From assembly GCA_021297975.1 (NCBI GenBank), contig JAJTHO010000080.1, positions 1 to 11,238 on the forward strand: a stretch of DNA of 11,238 nt. Direction: 5' to 3'. Within the stretch, counting starts at the first letter, position 1. Every line of letters starts with the position of its first letter. This document shows, one piece after another, positions 1 through 6,414 of this stretch. This stretch comes from Alphaproteobacteria bacterium. Its GTDB lineage: Bacteria > Pseudomonadota > Alphaproteobacteria > JAJTHO01. The notes below the pieces were generated by a model. The model had not been told where the DNA came from, did no database searches, and was given only the letters and a program-made list of their open reading frames with translations. The translations under genes and the position numbers were made by a program.

Positions 1-218
1 GCCGATTCAATCAGCCGCGCCAGCAGCATGGGGGAGAGCAAAAAGCGCCCTTTTTCCATCTCAACCGCATTATCTGCATACGCCAGCGCCGCCTTATCAT
101 GGGGGATAAACTGCTCACGGGGTAAGCTGCGCAGCACATCCAGAAAGCGCGGCTCAATGACTTTATTTGTGCGCACTTGCGCTTCAACCATCAGGTGACG
201 GGCTAAGTTTGTATCCAT
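1..218 (-). CDS. Protein-L-isoaspartate O-methyltransferase-like protein, N-terminal fragment (runs off window start)
   Basis: Only the first 72 codons are present; the gene begins at an ATG (216-218) and continues past position 1. The protein starts MDTNLARHLMVEAQVRTNKV and contains PREQFIP (residues 33-39) and a GRFLLSPMLLARL stretch (58-69). This is the N-terminal pattern of the alphaproteobacterial PCMT branch (RTNKV, PRE-x-F-x-P, then a run leading to the SAM-binding fold). In the family the enzyme uses S-adenosylmethionine to methylate damaged isoaspartyl residues; alphaproteobacterial members are often annotated PCMT without proof of that activity. The SAM-binding glycine motif lies outside the window, so catalytic competence cannot be judged. 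It is transcribed divergently from tRNA-Cys. No strong Shine-Dalgarno is seen, only AGAG about 8 nt upstream. The family call is fairly firm; the substrate is inferred. Confidence 0.8.
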   Translation of the reverse strand, partial: MDTNLARHLMVEAQVRTNKVIEPRFLDVLRSLPREQFIPHDKAALAYADNAVEMEKGRFLLSPMLLARLIES

Positions 219-267
219 AAATACGGCTCTAATATGTCTTTTCCCGCCTGTCACCCGTTATCTGTGG

Positions 268-297
268 TTGACCAACAGGGTTATAGCCCACTATATC
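268..297 (+). promoter_or_regulatory. Sigma70-like promoter for tRNA-Cys and downstream genes
   Basis: A TTGACC -35 element (268-273, five of six consensus bases) and a TATATC -10 element (292-297, four of six) are separated by 18 nt. The predicted start lies near 304, just before the mature tRNA 5' end at 310. An overlapping TATCAT (294-299) is a slightly better hexamer but would give a 20-nt spacer. Position relative to the tRNA supports the call; it is a motif reading only. Confidence 0.45.
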
Positions 298-309
298 ATC
301 AAAACCACA

Positions 310-383
310 GGCCGGGTGGCAGAGTGGTCATGCAGAGGCCTGCAAAGCCTTGTACGTCGGTTCGATTCCGGTCCCGGCCTCCA
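310..383 (+). tRNA. tRNA-Cys (anticodon GCA)
   Basis: The 74-nt sequence folds as a full cloverleaf. The acceptor stem is GGCCGGG (310-316) with CCCGGCC (373-379), the D stem GCA/TGC (319-321/331-333), the anticodon stem 335-339/347-351 and the T stem 356-360/368-372 around TTCGATT. The seven-base anticodon loop CTGCAAA (340-346) places GCA at 342-344. The discriminator base is T380 (U73), the cysteinyl-tRNA synthetase identity base, and CCA (381-383) is encoded. A few G-U pairs occur (335-351, 356-372, 357-371), none disruptive. It supplies cysteine tRNA. No terminator follows: the next gene's ribosome binding site begins 10 nt after the CCA. Confidence 0.97.
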
Positions 384-392
384 AATAACATC

Positions 393-397
393 AGGAG
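393..397 (+). promoter_or_regulatory. Ribosome binding site fixing the flavoprotein start at 406
   Basis: AGGAG lies 8 nt before the ATG at 406. This decides the start: the reading frame stays open upstream to a TTG at 268, but that stretch covers the tRNA gene and is not protein-like. Confidence 0.8.
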
Positions 398-405
398 AGC
401 GCCTT

Positions 406-978
406 ATGGCTAAAATTGCCCTTATTTATGACAGCGGTTATGGACACACAGCGGTTGTTGCCGATGAAATCGCCAAAGGCGCACGGGAAAACAGCGCCGT
501 AACCGTGGATATTTTTAAGGCGGGCGAGGTTAAAGACAAACTCGATACCCTGCTTCCCTATGATGCGCTGGTTTTCGGCTCCCCCACCTACATGGGCGGC
601 GTGTCGGCCACGTTCAAAGCGTTTATGGACGCATCCGGCGCAGCATGGATGAAACAGGCATGGAAAGATAAATTTGCCGCTGGGTTTACGAACTCCGCCG
701 GGCTTTCGGGCGATAAACTGCTCACCCTGCAACACCTCGCCGTTTTCGCCGCCCAGCATTCCATGCTGTGGATTAGCCAAGGCCTAATGACTGTATCAAC
801 CCCCGGCAGCAAACACGGCGCACAACCGGGTGATGTAAACCGCGTGGGCAGCTATCTTGGCCTGATGACCCAATCGGATAACAGCGCACCGGAAGAAAAC
901 CCATCGTTGGGCGACAAAAAAACGGCTCAGCTTTTTGGCCGCCGTATCGCGGATACTGTCGCACGCCTCGTTCGCTAA
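406..978 (+). CDS. WrbA/flavodoxin-like NAD(P)H-dependent oxidoreductase family protein
   Basis: A 190-residue single-domain flavodoxin-fold protein, probably cytoplasmic, that should bind FMN. The phosphate-binding loop reads YDSGYGHT (residues 8-15) after the first beta strand. The second flavin-contact segment is GSPTYMGG (58-65), followed by the FKAFMDAS helix (70-77). AGFTNSAGLSGDK (92-104) and NRVGSYLGLM (145-154) also match the WrbA/NAD(P)H:quinone oxidoreductase-like group. Classical WrbA proteins reduce quinones by two electrons and are about 200 residues, so the length fits. It begins at an ATG with a good AGGAG, 22 nt after tRNA-Cys with no terminator between, so a shared transcript with processing by RNase P/Z is likely. 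The membrane hydrolase gene starts 4 nt after its stop. The fold is clear; quinone reductase activity is inferred, and a general flavodoxin-like role is the alternative. I withhold wrbA because the key loop is not the canonical YSMYGH. Confidence 0.85.
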   Translation: MAKIALIYDSGYGHTAVVADEIAKGARENSAVTVDIFKAGEVKDKLDTLLPYDALVFGSPTYMGGVSATFKAFMDASGAAWMKQAWKDKFAAGFTNSAGLSGDKLLTLQHLAVFAAQHSMLWISQGLMTVSTPGSKHGAQPGDVNRVGSYLGLMTQSDNSAPEENPSLGDKKTAQLFGRRIADTVARLVR

Positions 979-982
979 AACG

Positions 983-1813
983 TTGAAACGCCGCATTCTA
1001 GTGATAGCCCGCTGGACAGCCCTTGTGCTGTTCGGCTGGTTTGTTGTGTTTGTAGGCATGGCAACGTATATGCAGACCGATGTGATGTTTCCTCGGTGGC
1101 AGGTGCTCTATACTCCATCGCCTGCGCCAAGCAGCGGGATTACCGAGGAAACGCTTTCCTGCGTTGACGCAGGCGGCAAACAGCGCGTGTGGTTTCATCC
1201 CCCCGGTAAAGCAGAGGCTATCATCGTGTATTTTCCCGGCAACGGCATGTCATTGGGGCAGAGTTTTGCCGCCGTACAGCCCTTTATTGCCGAAGGCTAC
1301 GGCACGCTACTGCTCAGCTATCCCGGCTATGAAGAAAATGAAGGCACACCCGGCGAGGCCAGCATTAACGCGGGGGTTGAGTGCGCACTCGATTGGTTAG
1401 ACGCGCAGCAAAGCGCATCAGCGCTGCCGCGTATTTATTACGGCTATTCCATGGGCACGGGCGTAGCGGCGACAGCGGCGCTAAAGCATCAGCCTCGCGC
1501 GGTGCTACTCGATGCGCCGTATACCTCTCTCGCCGATGCGGCCAGCGCAACAACCGGCATACCCACGGTGTTAACGCGCTTGCTTCTTCGCACAAATTTC
1601 AAGACCACACCGCTGTGCGAGCAAACAGACATTCCCCTGTTTATTGCCCACGGCACGAAAGATTATATCGTTCCTTATAAGCTGGGCGCTGCGCTTTCGG
1701 AAAAATGCGCCGAGCAAGCCACGTTCATTATGGTTGACGGCGCTGGTCATCTAGATTTGACGCACCATGATGTTGCGATTAAACAACTTCGATGGCTAAA
1801 TACTTTGTTATAA
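983..1813 (+). CDS. Membrane-anchored alpha/beta hydrolase (BEM46/ABHD13-like)
   Basis: From the chosen TTG the product is 276 residues. It has a short basic N-terminus (MKRR), one hydrophobic segment at about residues 5-30, and then an alpha/beta hydrolase domain probably facing the periplasm. The catalytic triad is readable: nucleophile elbow GYSMG (Ser156), acid in HGTKDYIVP (Asp227) and GAGH (His256). FPGNG (84-88) forms the oxyanion-hole strand turn, and LLSYPGYEENEG follows as in BEM46-like hydrolases. The substrate is unknown; family members include esterases and peptidase-like enzymes, many uncharacterised. Start choice: the frame opens at a TTG at 935 inside the previous gene, but that adds 16 unremarkable residues. 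TTG at 983 sits 4 nt after the upstream stop and gives a classic basic-then-hydrophobic start. GTG at 1001 would remove the basic residues. No good Shine-Dalgarno is seen, so translational coupling is likely. Confidence 0.82.
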   Translation: MKRRILVIARWTALVLFGWFVVFVGMATYMQTDVMFPRWQVLYTPSPAPSSGITEETLSCVDAGGKQRVWFHPPGKAEAIIVYFPGNGMSLGQSFAAVQPFIAEGYGTLLLSYPGYEENEGTPGEASINAGVECALDWLDAQQSASALPRIYYGYSMGTGVAATAALKHQPRAVLLDAPYTSLADAASATTGIPTVLTRLLLRTNFKTTPLCEQTDIPLFIAHGTKDYIVPYKLGAALSEKCAEQATFIMVDGAGHLDLTHHDVAIKQLRWLNTLL

Positions 1814-1953
1814 TGTTAAGACAAAATACCATCAACGCGCATCAAAATTATGATTTCATAATCAGACTTAGTCGTGAAAAAATAGAGATTGAGATATTAA
1901 TTATTACCCAAAAAGATAATCTTAAAACTCTATGCATGGCCGTAAAAGCATAA
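1813..1953 (+). CDS. Possible 46-residue small ORF overlapping the hydrolase stop
   Basis: An ATG overlaps the hydrolase stop codon by one base (TAATG, 1811-1815) and opens a 46-codon frame ending in TAA at 1951-1953. The peptide is mixed charged/hydrophobic (REKIEIEILIITQ in its middle) with no signal peptide or clear membrane segment, and I recognise no family. The one-base overlap is the arrangement used for termination-reinitiation. Against it, the region is AT-rich (about 31% G+C) with no G/C-rich third-position bias, and there is no independent ribosome binding site. It may equally be a decayed or chance frame. Confidence 0.2.
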   Translation: MLRQNTINAHQNYDFIIRLSREKIEIEILIITQKDNLKTLCMAVKA

Positions 1954-1985
1954 CCAGTAGAACTACTTAGAGACAAGATACAATC
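1814..1985. other. AT-rich spacer between convergent genes
   Basis: This 172-bp gap has about 31% G+C by hand count, well below its neighbours. It separates the 3' ends of the plus-strand hydrolase and the minus-strand HAMP protein. Apart from the possible 46-codon frame it holds two small inverted repeats (1847-1862, and AGTAG-AA-CTACT at 1956-1967). No strong terminator, RNA gene or mobile-element end is visible. Confidence 0.7.
1847..1862. repeat. AT-rich inverted repeat (weak hairpin)
   Basis: ATTATGATTTCATAAT is a 7-bp perfect inverted repeat around two bases. Read on the minus strand it is followed by TTTT, so it could be a weak terminator for the minus-strand gene ending at 1986, about 124 nt upstream of it. 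With a single G-C pair per arm it is not convincing; an operator-like site is the alternative. Confidence 0.3.
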
Positions 1986-4124
1986 TTAGATAGTCGAATC
2001 TATACTGGCGCGCTTCTTAATATCATCGGCTGTTTGGCTAATATCAATCGACAAAGCCTTCACAGCGCTGACGTTTTTCTCTGTTCCCATGATATCACTG
2101 GCGACATCCAACAGTAACAGTGCCAAGCGACCCGCCTGAAAAGCAGCTGTTTGCAATTTCGAATAGTGTTGTAATAGCGCATCACGATTGGTTAGTTGCT
2201 TTTGCCGAACCTGCGTTGATTGCGCCTGCGCATCCATAAGGCTTGATTCTGCGTTTGAGGCGAATTTATACGCTTCGTCAAGGGTTGCGAGGGCGCCAAG
2301 AATCGTTTGTTCAACATATTCTAACGCTTCCATCAATTGCTCTGCGGTTTTTTTACAAAAAGCGGCCGCGTCGGCTTGTTGCGTTTGGGCATTATTCTCA
2401 AAACCGAGAGACTGTCTCTCCGCGGATAGTTTCTGTATATTAGCCTCTTGTTCTAAATTGTTCGCGAATTGGTAGAGCGCCCGCGCACTGTCGCGGAGCT
2501 TATGTAGTGTCATCTGACTACTACGTATTTTAACGCTCAGCGTTGACCTATGTCGTTCTACAATGCCCAATGAATCATCGAGAGAAATACTTTGCTGTGA
2601 AGAGGCTTCCAGTTGTGGTACTAAATCTTGCAAGGCCGCGGCGCCCTCCTGAACTGCTTTGCGGGTTTCTTCTGCGAGCACGCCGCTTTCCTGAGCGCGT
2701 TCGGCGGCGCGCCGGGCAGCGTCCGTCATTCGATCGCTACTAGAAATCAAGTCCGCCGTGCGCGCGAGTAATGTTTCAATACGCGGCATATAGCTGCGTG
2801 CACTGGGGTCGATTTGATAAACAATAGCGGGCGCAGTTGTATCAGTCAGTGTTTGTGTGTCTGCTGTGGTTACGGTCAGCTTATCATTGCTCTCCGGCGC
2901 AGACTCAGCCGCATTTTGTTGTGTATCAATCTGCCCCTGCGCTCGCTCTAAAAAGGCATTCAGCGTGCGGGCTAAAAGGCCGATATCATCGGTGCGTTCC
3001 TGACAGGGAACGGGGCTGCGTTTGCGGCTAATAAAGCCGTGACTGAGATAGCTCAGGATGGTGTAAAACGGTTTTTGGAAATTTGTGTAAACGTGGACAA
3101 AACTATAGACAAGACCGATCGATAGGACAACGAACCCAATAATAAGAAAATAATTCATTCGCTTAAACGAACGTTCAATAAAAGCGCTATCCGCTTCTTC
3201 AGCTGTTGATCGCCATTCTGTTCCAAGAAGAGGATTCACGCCCTTAACAAGATTTTGAATGTCTGTGCTGTTAAAGTCACTCCCAGCTTTCGCAGCAGCC
3301 TTATGGTTGGCATCGAGCGCATCAAAGTCTTTGTAGAAATTATCAACAAGACTGCGAATGTCGTTTTTAGCTTTTTCCAGCTGTGGATCGCTATTAGGAA
3401 GGGCATTAAGCGCGTTTTCTAGTTGAAGAAAACTTTGTCGCGCATCGGCAATGGCAGTCCGCTCGCCGGTTAGAGCATAGCGTATAACAAGATTAAGAGA
3501 GGTATTAAATAATTTTAAAACCTCTGTTGCTGCTGATTTTTGCGCGCTGCTTGTGCTGCTCGGTGCACGCTTTTTAGAGGTCTTTGTAGTTATAGGTTCA
3601 TCACCGCCATCCGCTCCTGACACGGTCATGTCCGCAGTCATTTCATTAAACGCAAGAGTCTTATCAAGAATTTGCTTACTGTAGGGTAAAAAAATCTTAT
3701 CCGTTGCCTCTTGAAGAGCCAGAACAGGCTGAGCTGTGTCATCCAGCATTTTAAGGACTTGTTTGCGTTTATCCTCAGACGCACGCAGCGCATCTATCCA
3801 TGTTTGCTCTTTTGCGCCTGCATTTAGATCGTAAATGAAGCTTTCCCAATCTTTATCAATCTTATTAAACTCTTCAAAAGCCCCAACGGTGCGAACCGTG
3901 TAAAATGTGCGTAGGCCATTTTCCCACGTTGTATAATTTCGATCAATTGTGATGGCAGACAAAATATCGATATCATTGCCAAATTTGGGAAAGAAATATT
4001 TGAAATATTCAACCCGTTTAAGATCAAACGTTAAAAAAAGTAGAACCAGCAAAGGCACTGCATAGGCGAGCCCATAACTAACATACATCCGCAGTGAGAT
4101 AGCTCCAAAACGGCTTTTAGCCAC
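1986..4124 (-). CDS. HAMP-domain coiled-coil membrane protein, chemoreceptor-like but without a recognisable signalling tip
   Basis: The product has 712 residues. In order: a short N-terminus; membrane helix about 14-34; a mostly helical extracytoplasmic region of about 290 residues, interrupted by a Ser/Thr/Lys/Ala-rich linker (about 169-200); a second membrane helix about 324-345; a HAMP-like segment about 348-396, with P352 after the membrane and DDIGLLARTLNAFLER at its second helix; a low-complexity Thr/Asp/Ala linker (about 398-432); and a long cytoplasmic heptad-rich helical region (about 445-705). This is the plan of a methyl-accepting chemotaxis protein, but I cannot find the conserved hairpin tip (E-x-x-NLLALNAAIEAARAGE type), a CheR-tethering C-terminus, or kinase or cyclase motifs. 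It may therefore be a sensor or scaffold working through its coiled coil. It starts at GTG with AAGGAT 5 nt upstream; no in-frame ATG nearby fits better. The small membrane gene upstream ends 12 nt before it, implying an operon. Confidence 0.75.
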   Translation of the reverse strand: MAKSRFGAISLRMYVSYGLAYAVPLLVLLFLTFDLKRVEYFKYFFPKFGNDIDILSAITIDRNYTTWENGLRTFYTVRTVGAFEEFNKIDKDWESFIYDLNAGAKEQTWIDALRASEDKRKQVLKMLDDTAQPVLALQEATDKIFLPYSKQILDKTLAFNEMTADMTVSGADGGDEPITTKTSKKRAPSSTSSAQKSAATEVLKLFNTSLNLVIRYALTGERTAIADARQSFLQLENALNALPNSDPQLEKAKNDIRSLVDNFYKDFDALDANHKAAAKAGSDFNSTDIQNLVKGVNPLLGTEWRSTAEEADSAFIERSFKRMNYFLIIGFVVLSIGLVYSFVHVYTNFQKPFYTILSYLSHGFISRKRSPVPCQERTDDIGLLARTLNAFLERAQGQIDTQQNAAESAPESNDKLTVTTADTQTLTDTTAPAIVYQIDPSARSYMPRIETLLARTADLISSSDRMTDAARRAAERAQESGVLAEETRKAVQEGAAALQDLVPQLEASSQQSISLDDSLGIVERHRSTLSVKIRSSQMTLHKLRDSARALYQFANNLEQEANIQKLSAERQSLGFENNAQTQQADAAAFCKKTAEQLMEALEYVEQTILGALATLDEAYKFASNAESSLMDAQAQSTQVRQKQLTNRDALLQHYSKLQTAAFQAGRLALLLLDVASDIMGTEKNVSAVKALSIDISQTADDIKKRASIDSTI

Positions 4125-4129
4125 AACGC

Positions 4130-4135
4130 ATCCTT
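4130..4135 (-). promoter_or_regulatory. Ribosome binding site supporting the GTG start at 4124
   Basis: On the minus strand AAGGAT lies 5 nt before GTG (4122-4124). An ATG overlapping the end of this motif is out of frame and stops after four codons, so GTG is the likely initiator. Confidence 0.65.
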
Positions 4136-4136
4136 A

Positions 4137-4460
4137 TTATTTCACGTCTTTATCGCTGATATCGCGATAATCGACAATTTCACCATCTAATACTATGGTG
4201 TGGCTATTACGCTCTTTGTCAAAATATTCTTCAACATAACTCCACAGCATAATCGCCATGCCCAATAAAAAGAAGCCAACCAGCAGAAATAACAGCAGGG
4301 ATAAAAGGAAGCTGGCGACGGAGAAAAGAATTGAACCCACAATAAATAGTAACGGCACGCCGATCACAACAATGCCCATTTTCATGATAAGTACGCGATA
4401 TTGCTTCCAAAATCGCTCTATGCCGCCGGAAATCTTGTTCAAAGAGGTGCTCTCGCTCAT
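4137..4460 (-). CDS. Small two-helix membrane protein of unknown function
   Basis: A 107-residue protein. The first about 24 residues are polar and basic. A strongly hydrophobic region follows (about 25-74), best read as two membrane helices with a tight turn, giving a hairpin with both ends in the cytoplasm. A charged C-terminal tail (about 75-107) contains YFDKERNSHTIVLDGEIVDY. I do not recognise a family. It starts at ATG; GGGGA lies about 15 nt upstream, too far to be a good ribosome binding site. It is first in a two-gene minus-strand unit, with only 12 nt before the HAMP/coiled-coil gene's start, so the two are probably co-transcribed and may interact in the membrane. The promoter must lie in the 67-bp gap shared with divergent typA. 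The gene call is good on position, membrane pattern and tight spacing; the function is open. Confidence 0.75.
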   Translation of the reverse strand: MSESTSLNKISGGIERFWKQYRVLIMKMGIVVIGVPLLFIVGSILFSVASFLLSLLLFLLVGFFLLGMAIMLWSYVEEYFDKERNSHTIVLDGEIVDYRDISDKDVK

Positions 4461-4489
4461 AGTATTTGTGTAGCGTCCCCGCGTAGCAC

Positions 4490-4518
4490 TTGCAAGTAGA
4501 ACAAAAACACCTTAGCAA
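4490..4518 (+). promoter_or_regulatory. Possible typA promoter in the 67-bp divergent gap
   Basis: TTGCAA (4490-4495) and TAGCAA (4513-4518) are 17 nt apart. The -35 is a fair match and the -10 is weak (three of six). The start would fall only a few bases before the typA ATG at 4528. Spacing is the main support. Confidence 0.25.
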
Positions 4519-4527
4519 ATTGGCATT

Positions 4528-6342
4528 ATGAACTTACGCAACATCGCAATTATAGCTCACGTTGACCACGGCAAAACAACCCTGGTGGATGCACTCCTCA
4601 AACAAAGCGGCTCTTTCCGCGACAACCAGAAGGTCGATGACCGCGCCATGGATCGCAACGATCTTGAAAAAGAGCGCGGGATTACCATCATGTCCAAATG
4701 CACGTCTGTGCTTTGGAAAGACACGCGGATTAACATTGTCGACACCCCAGGACACGCCGATTTCGGCGGCGAGGTGGAGCGCATACTTTCCATGGTGGAT
4801 AGCGTGGTGCTGCTGGTTGATGCCGCCGAAGGCGCGCTGCCGCAAACAAAATTCGTGCTGGGCAAAGCCTTGAAACTTGGCCTCCGCCCCATCGTTATTA
4901 TTAATAAAATTGACCGTCCCGATGCCCGCCCCGATGAAGTGCACGAGCAGATTTTTGATTTGTTCGCCAGTTTGGACGCAACAGAAGAACAGCTTGATTT
5001 CCCGATGCTCTATGCTTCTGGCCGAAGCGGCTGGGCAGCAGAAAGCCTGACGGCGGAACGCAAAGACCTTACCCCCCTGTATGAATTGGTTCTGCGCCAT
5101 GTTCCGGCGCCAAAGGTTGATAAAGAAGCGCCGCTGGCGATTCTGGCAACGATTCTTGAGGCTGATCCGTTCTTAGGCCGTGTGCTGACTGGCCGTATTG
5201 CTAGCGGCCGTGTGAAGGCCAACCAACCGGTAAAGGTCTATGACATCGACGGTACGATTTTAGAGCAAGGACGTGTGACGAAGATTCTCGCCTTTCGCGG
5301 TCTGACCCGCACACCGGTTGATGAAGCCGAAGCGGGCGATATCGTCGCCATTGCCGGGCTTACCAAGGCAACCGTTGCCAACACGATCGGCGCGATGGAC
5401 TTGGCCGCACCGCTTAAAGCGCAGCCGATTGATCCGCCAACATTGGCCATGACCTTTTCGGTCAACACCTCGCCTTTGGCCGGAACAGAAGGCAACCGCC
5501 TGACCTCACGGCAAATCAGCGATCGGCTGTTCTCTGAATCAGAAGGCAACATTGCGATTCAGGTAACTGAATCGGATGATAAAGACAGCCTGGAAGTGGC
5601 AGGACGCGGCGAATTGCAGCTGGGCGTGTTGATTGAAACCATGCGCCGTGAAGGCTTTGAGCTGACCATCAGCCGCCCTCGCGTGCTGTTTAAAACAGAC
5701 GAAAGCGGCGCCCGGACAGAGCCATACGAAGAAGTTATCATTGATGTGGATGAGGAATACTCCGGCACACTCATGGAGCAAATGAGCTTCCGCAAAGCTG
5801 AATTACAGGAAATGCGCGCCGCATCAGGCGGTAAAACACGCCTTGTGTTTCAATGTCCATCGCGCGGTTTGATCGGCTTTCATGGTGAGTTCCTCACCAT
5901 CACCCGCGGCACAGGCGTGATGAACCGCTTGTTCAGCAAGTATGGCCCCTACAAAGGCGCACTGGCCGGGCGGCGCAACGGCGTGCTGATTGCTAATGGT
6001 TCGGGTGAGACGGTGGCGTATTCGCTGGTAACCCTAGAAGAGCGCGGCACGCTCTTTGTTACACCGGGCGAGAAAGTCTACATGGGCATGATTATCGGCG
6101 AACATTCGCGGGATAATGATTTGGATGTGAACCCCTTGCGTGCAAAACAGCTGACCAACATCCGCGCAGCCGGTAAGGATGAGCAAGTCCGTCTCACCCC
6201 GCCGCGTATTCATACGTTAGAGGCCGCTATCGCCTATATTCAGGATGATGAGCTGGTCGAAGTGACCCCGAAATCCATTCGTTTGCGTAAACGGTATCTC
6301 GATCCGAATGAGCGCAAACGGGCGATGAAATCGGCTGGATAA
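4528..6342 (+). CDS. typA: GTPase TypA/BipA
   Basis: A 604-residue translational GTPase, the usual length for the family (E. coli about 607). The GTP-binding motifs are intact: G1 AHVDHGKTT (10-18), G2 RGIT (50-53), G3 DTPGH (72-76), G4 NKID (126-129) and G5 SGR (164-166). Domain II follows, then EF-G-like domains III and V ([21 protein letters not shown]), and the TypA-specific C-terminal region with YGPYKG and the basic [11 protein letters not shown] ending. TypA binds the 70S ribosome and is involved in ribosome assembly and stress or low-temperature growth. It starts at ATG 4528, giving the standard [18 protein letters not shown] start; no Shine-Dalgarno is evident just upstream. It is divergent from the small membrane gene and followed by a GC-rich hairpin before cysT. 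Nothing in the protein looks altered. Confidence 0.98.
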   Translation: MNLRNIAIIAHVDHGKTTLVDALLKQSGSFRDNQKVDDRAMDRNDLEKERGITIMSKCTSVLWKDTRINIVDTPGHADFGGEVERILSMVDSVVLLVDAAEGALPQTKFVLGKALKLGLRPIVIINKIDRPDARPDEVHEQIFDLFASLDATEEQLDFPMLYASGRSGWAAESLTAERKDLTPLYELVLRHVPAPKVDKEAPLAILATILEADPFLGRVLTGRIASGRVKANQPVKVYDIDGTILEQGRVTKILAFRGLTRTPVDEAEAGDIVAIAGLTKATVANTIGAMDLAAPLKAQPIDPPTLAMTFSVNTSPLAGTEGNRLTSRQISDRLFSESEGNIAIQVTESDDKDSLEVAGRGELQLGVLIETMRREGFELTISRPRVLFKTDESGARTEPYEEVIIDVDEEYSGTLMEQMSFRKAELQEMRAASGGKTRLVFQCPSRGLIGFHGEFLTITRGTGVMNRLFSKYGPYKGALAGRRNGVLIANGSGETVAYSLVTLEERGTLFVTPGEKVYMGMIIGEHSRDNDLDVNPLRAKQLTNIRAAGKDEQVRLTPPRIHTLEAAIAYIQDDELVEVTPKSIRLRKRYLDPNERKRAMKSAG

Positions 6343-6344
6343 TG

Positions 6345-6392
6345 AACGGGCTGACCGTTGTAGAACCCTCTCCCTTATGGAGAGGGCTTTCT
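6345..6392 (+). terminator. Hairpin between typA and cysT, probable terminator
   Basis: CCCTCTCC (6366-6373) pairs with GGAGAGGG (6379-6386) around CTTAT. The downstream CTTTCT is only moderately U-rich, and AGAA before the stem can pair with TTCT after it. A weaker stem AACGG/CCGTT (6345-6349/6355-6359) precedes it. Position just after the typA stop supports termination, but the poor U tract leaves room for a dispersed palindromic repeat instead. Confidence 0.6.
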
Positions 6393-6414
6393 ATAGTTGG
6401 GATGATATAATCCT

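Noticed and set aside
265..277. TGGTTGACCAACA occurs here and again at 10355-10367
   Set aside because: The second copy is inside trmD coding the family-conserved GVVGQPE segment. Both being functional repeats is unlikely; treated as coincidence.
268..405. N-terminal extension of the flavoprotein starting at TTG 268
   Set aside because: It reads through the promoter and the whole tRNA-Cys gene; the ATG at 406 has a proper AGGAG and gives the family-typical N-terminus.
1956..1967. AGTAG-AA-CTACT inverted repeat as a terminator
   Set aside because: The stem is only 5 bp with a 2-nt loop and no U tract on either strand.
1986..4124. Plain methyl-accepting chemotaxis protein call
   Set aside because: The architecture resembles one, but the conserved signalling hairpin tip and the methylation-helix consensus could not be read in the cytoplasmic part.
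4534..5100. Minus-strand open frame (188 codons) inside typA
   Set aside because: It is antisense to the conserved GTPase domain of typA and is not protein-like.
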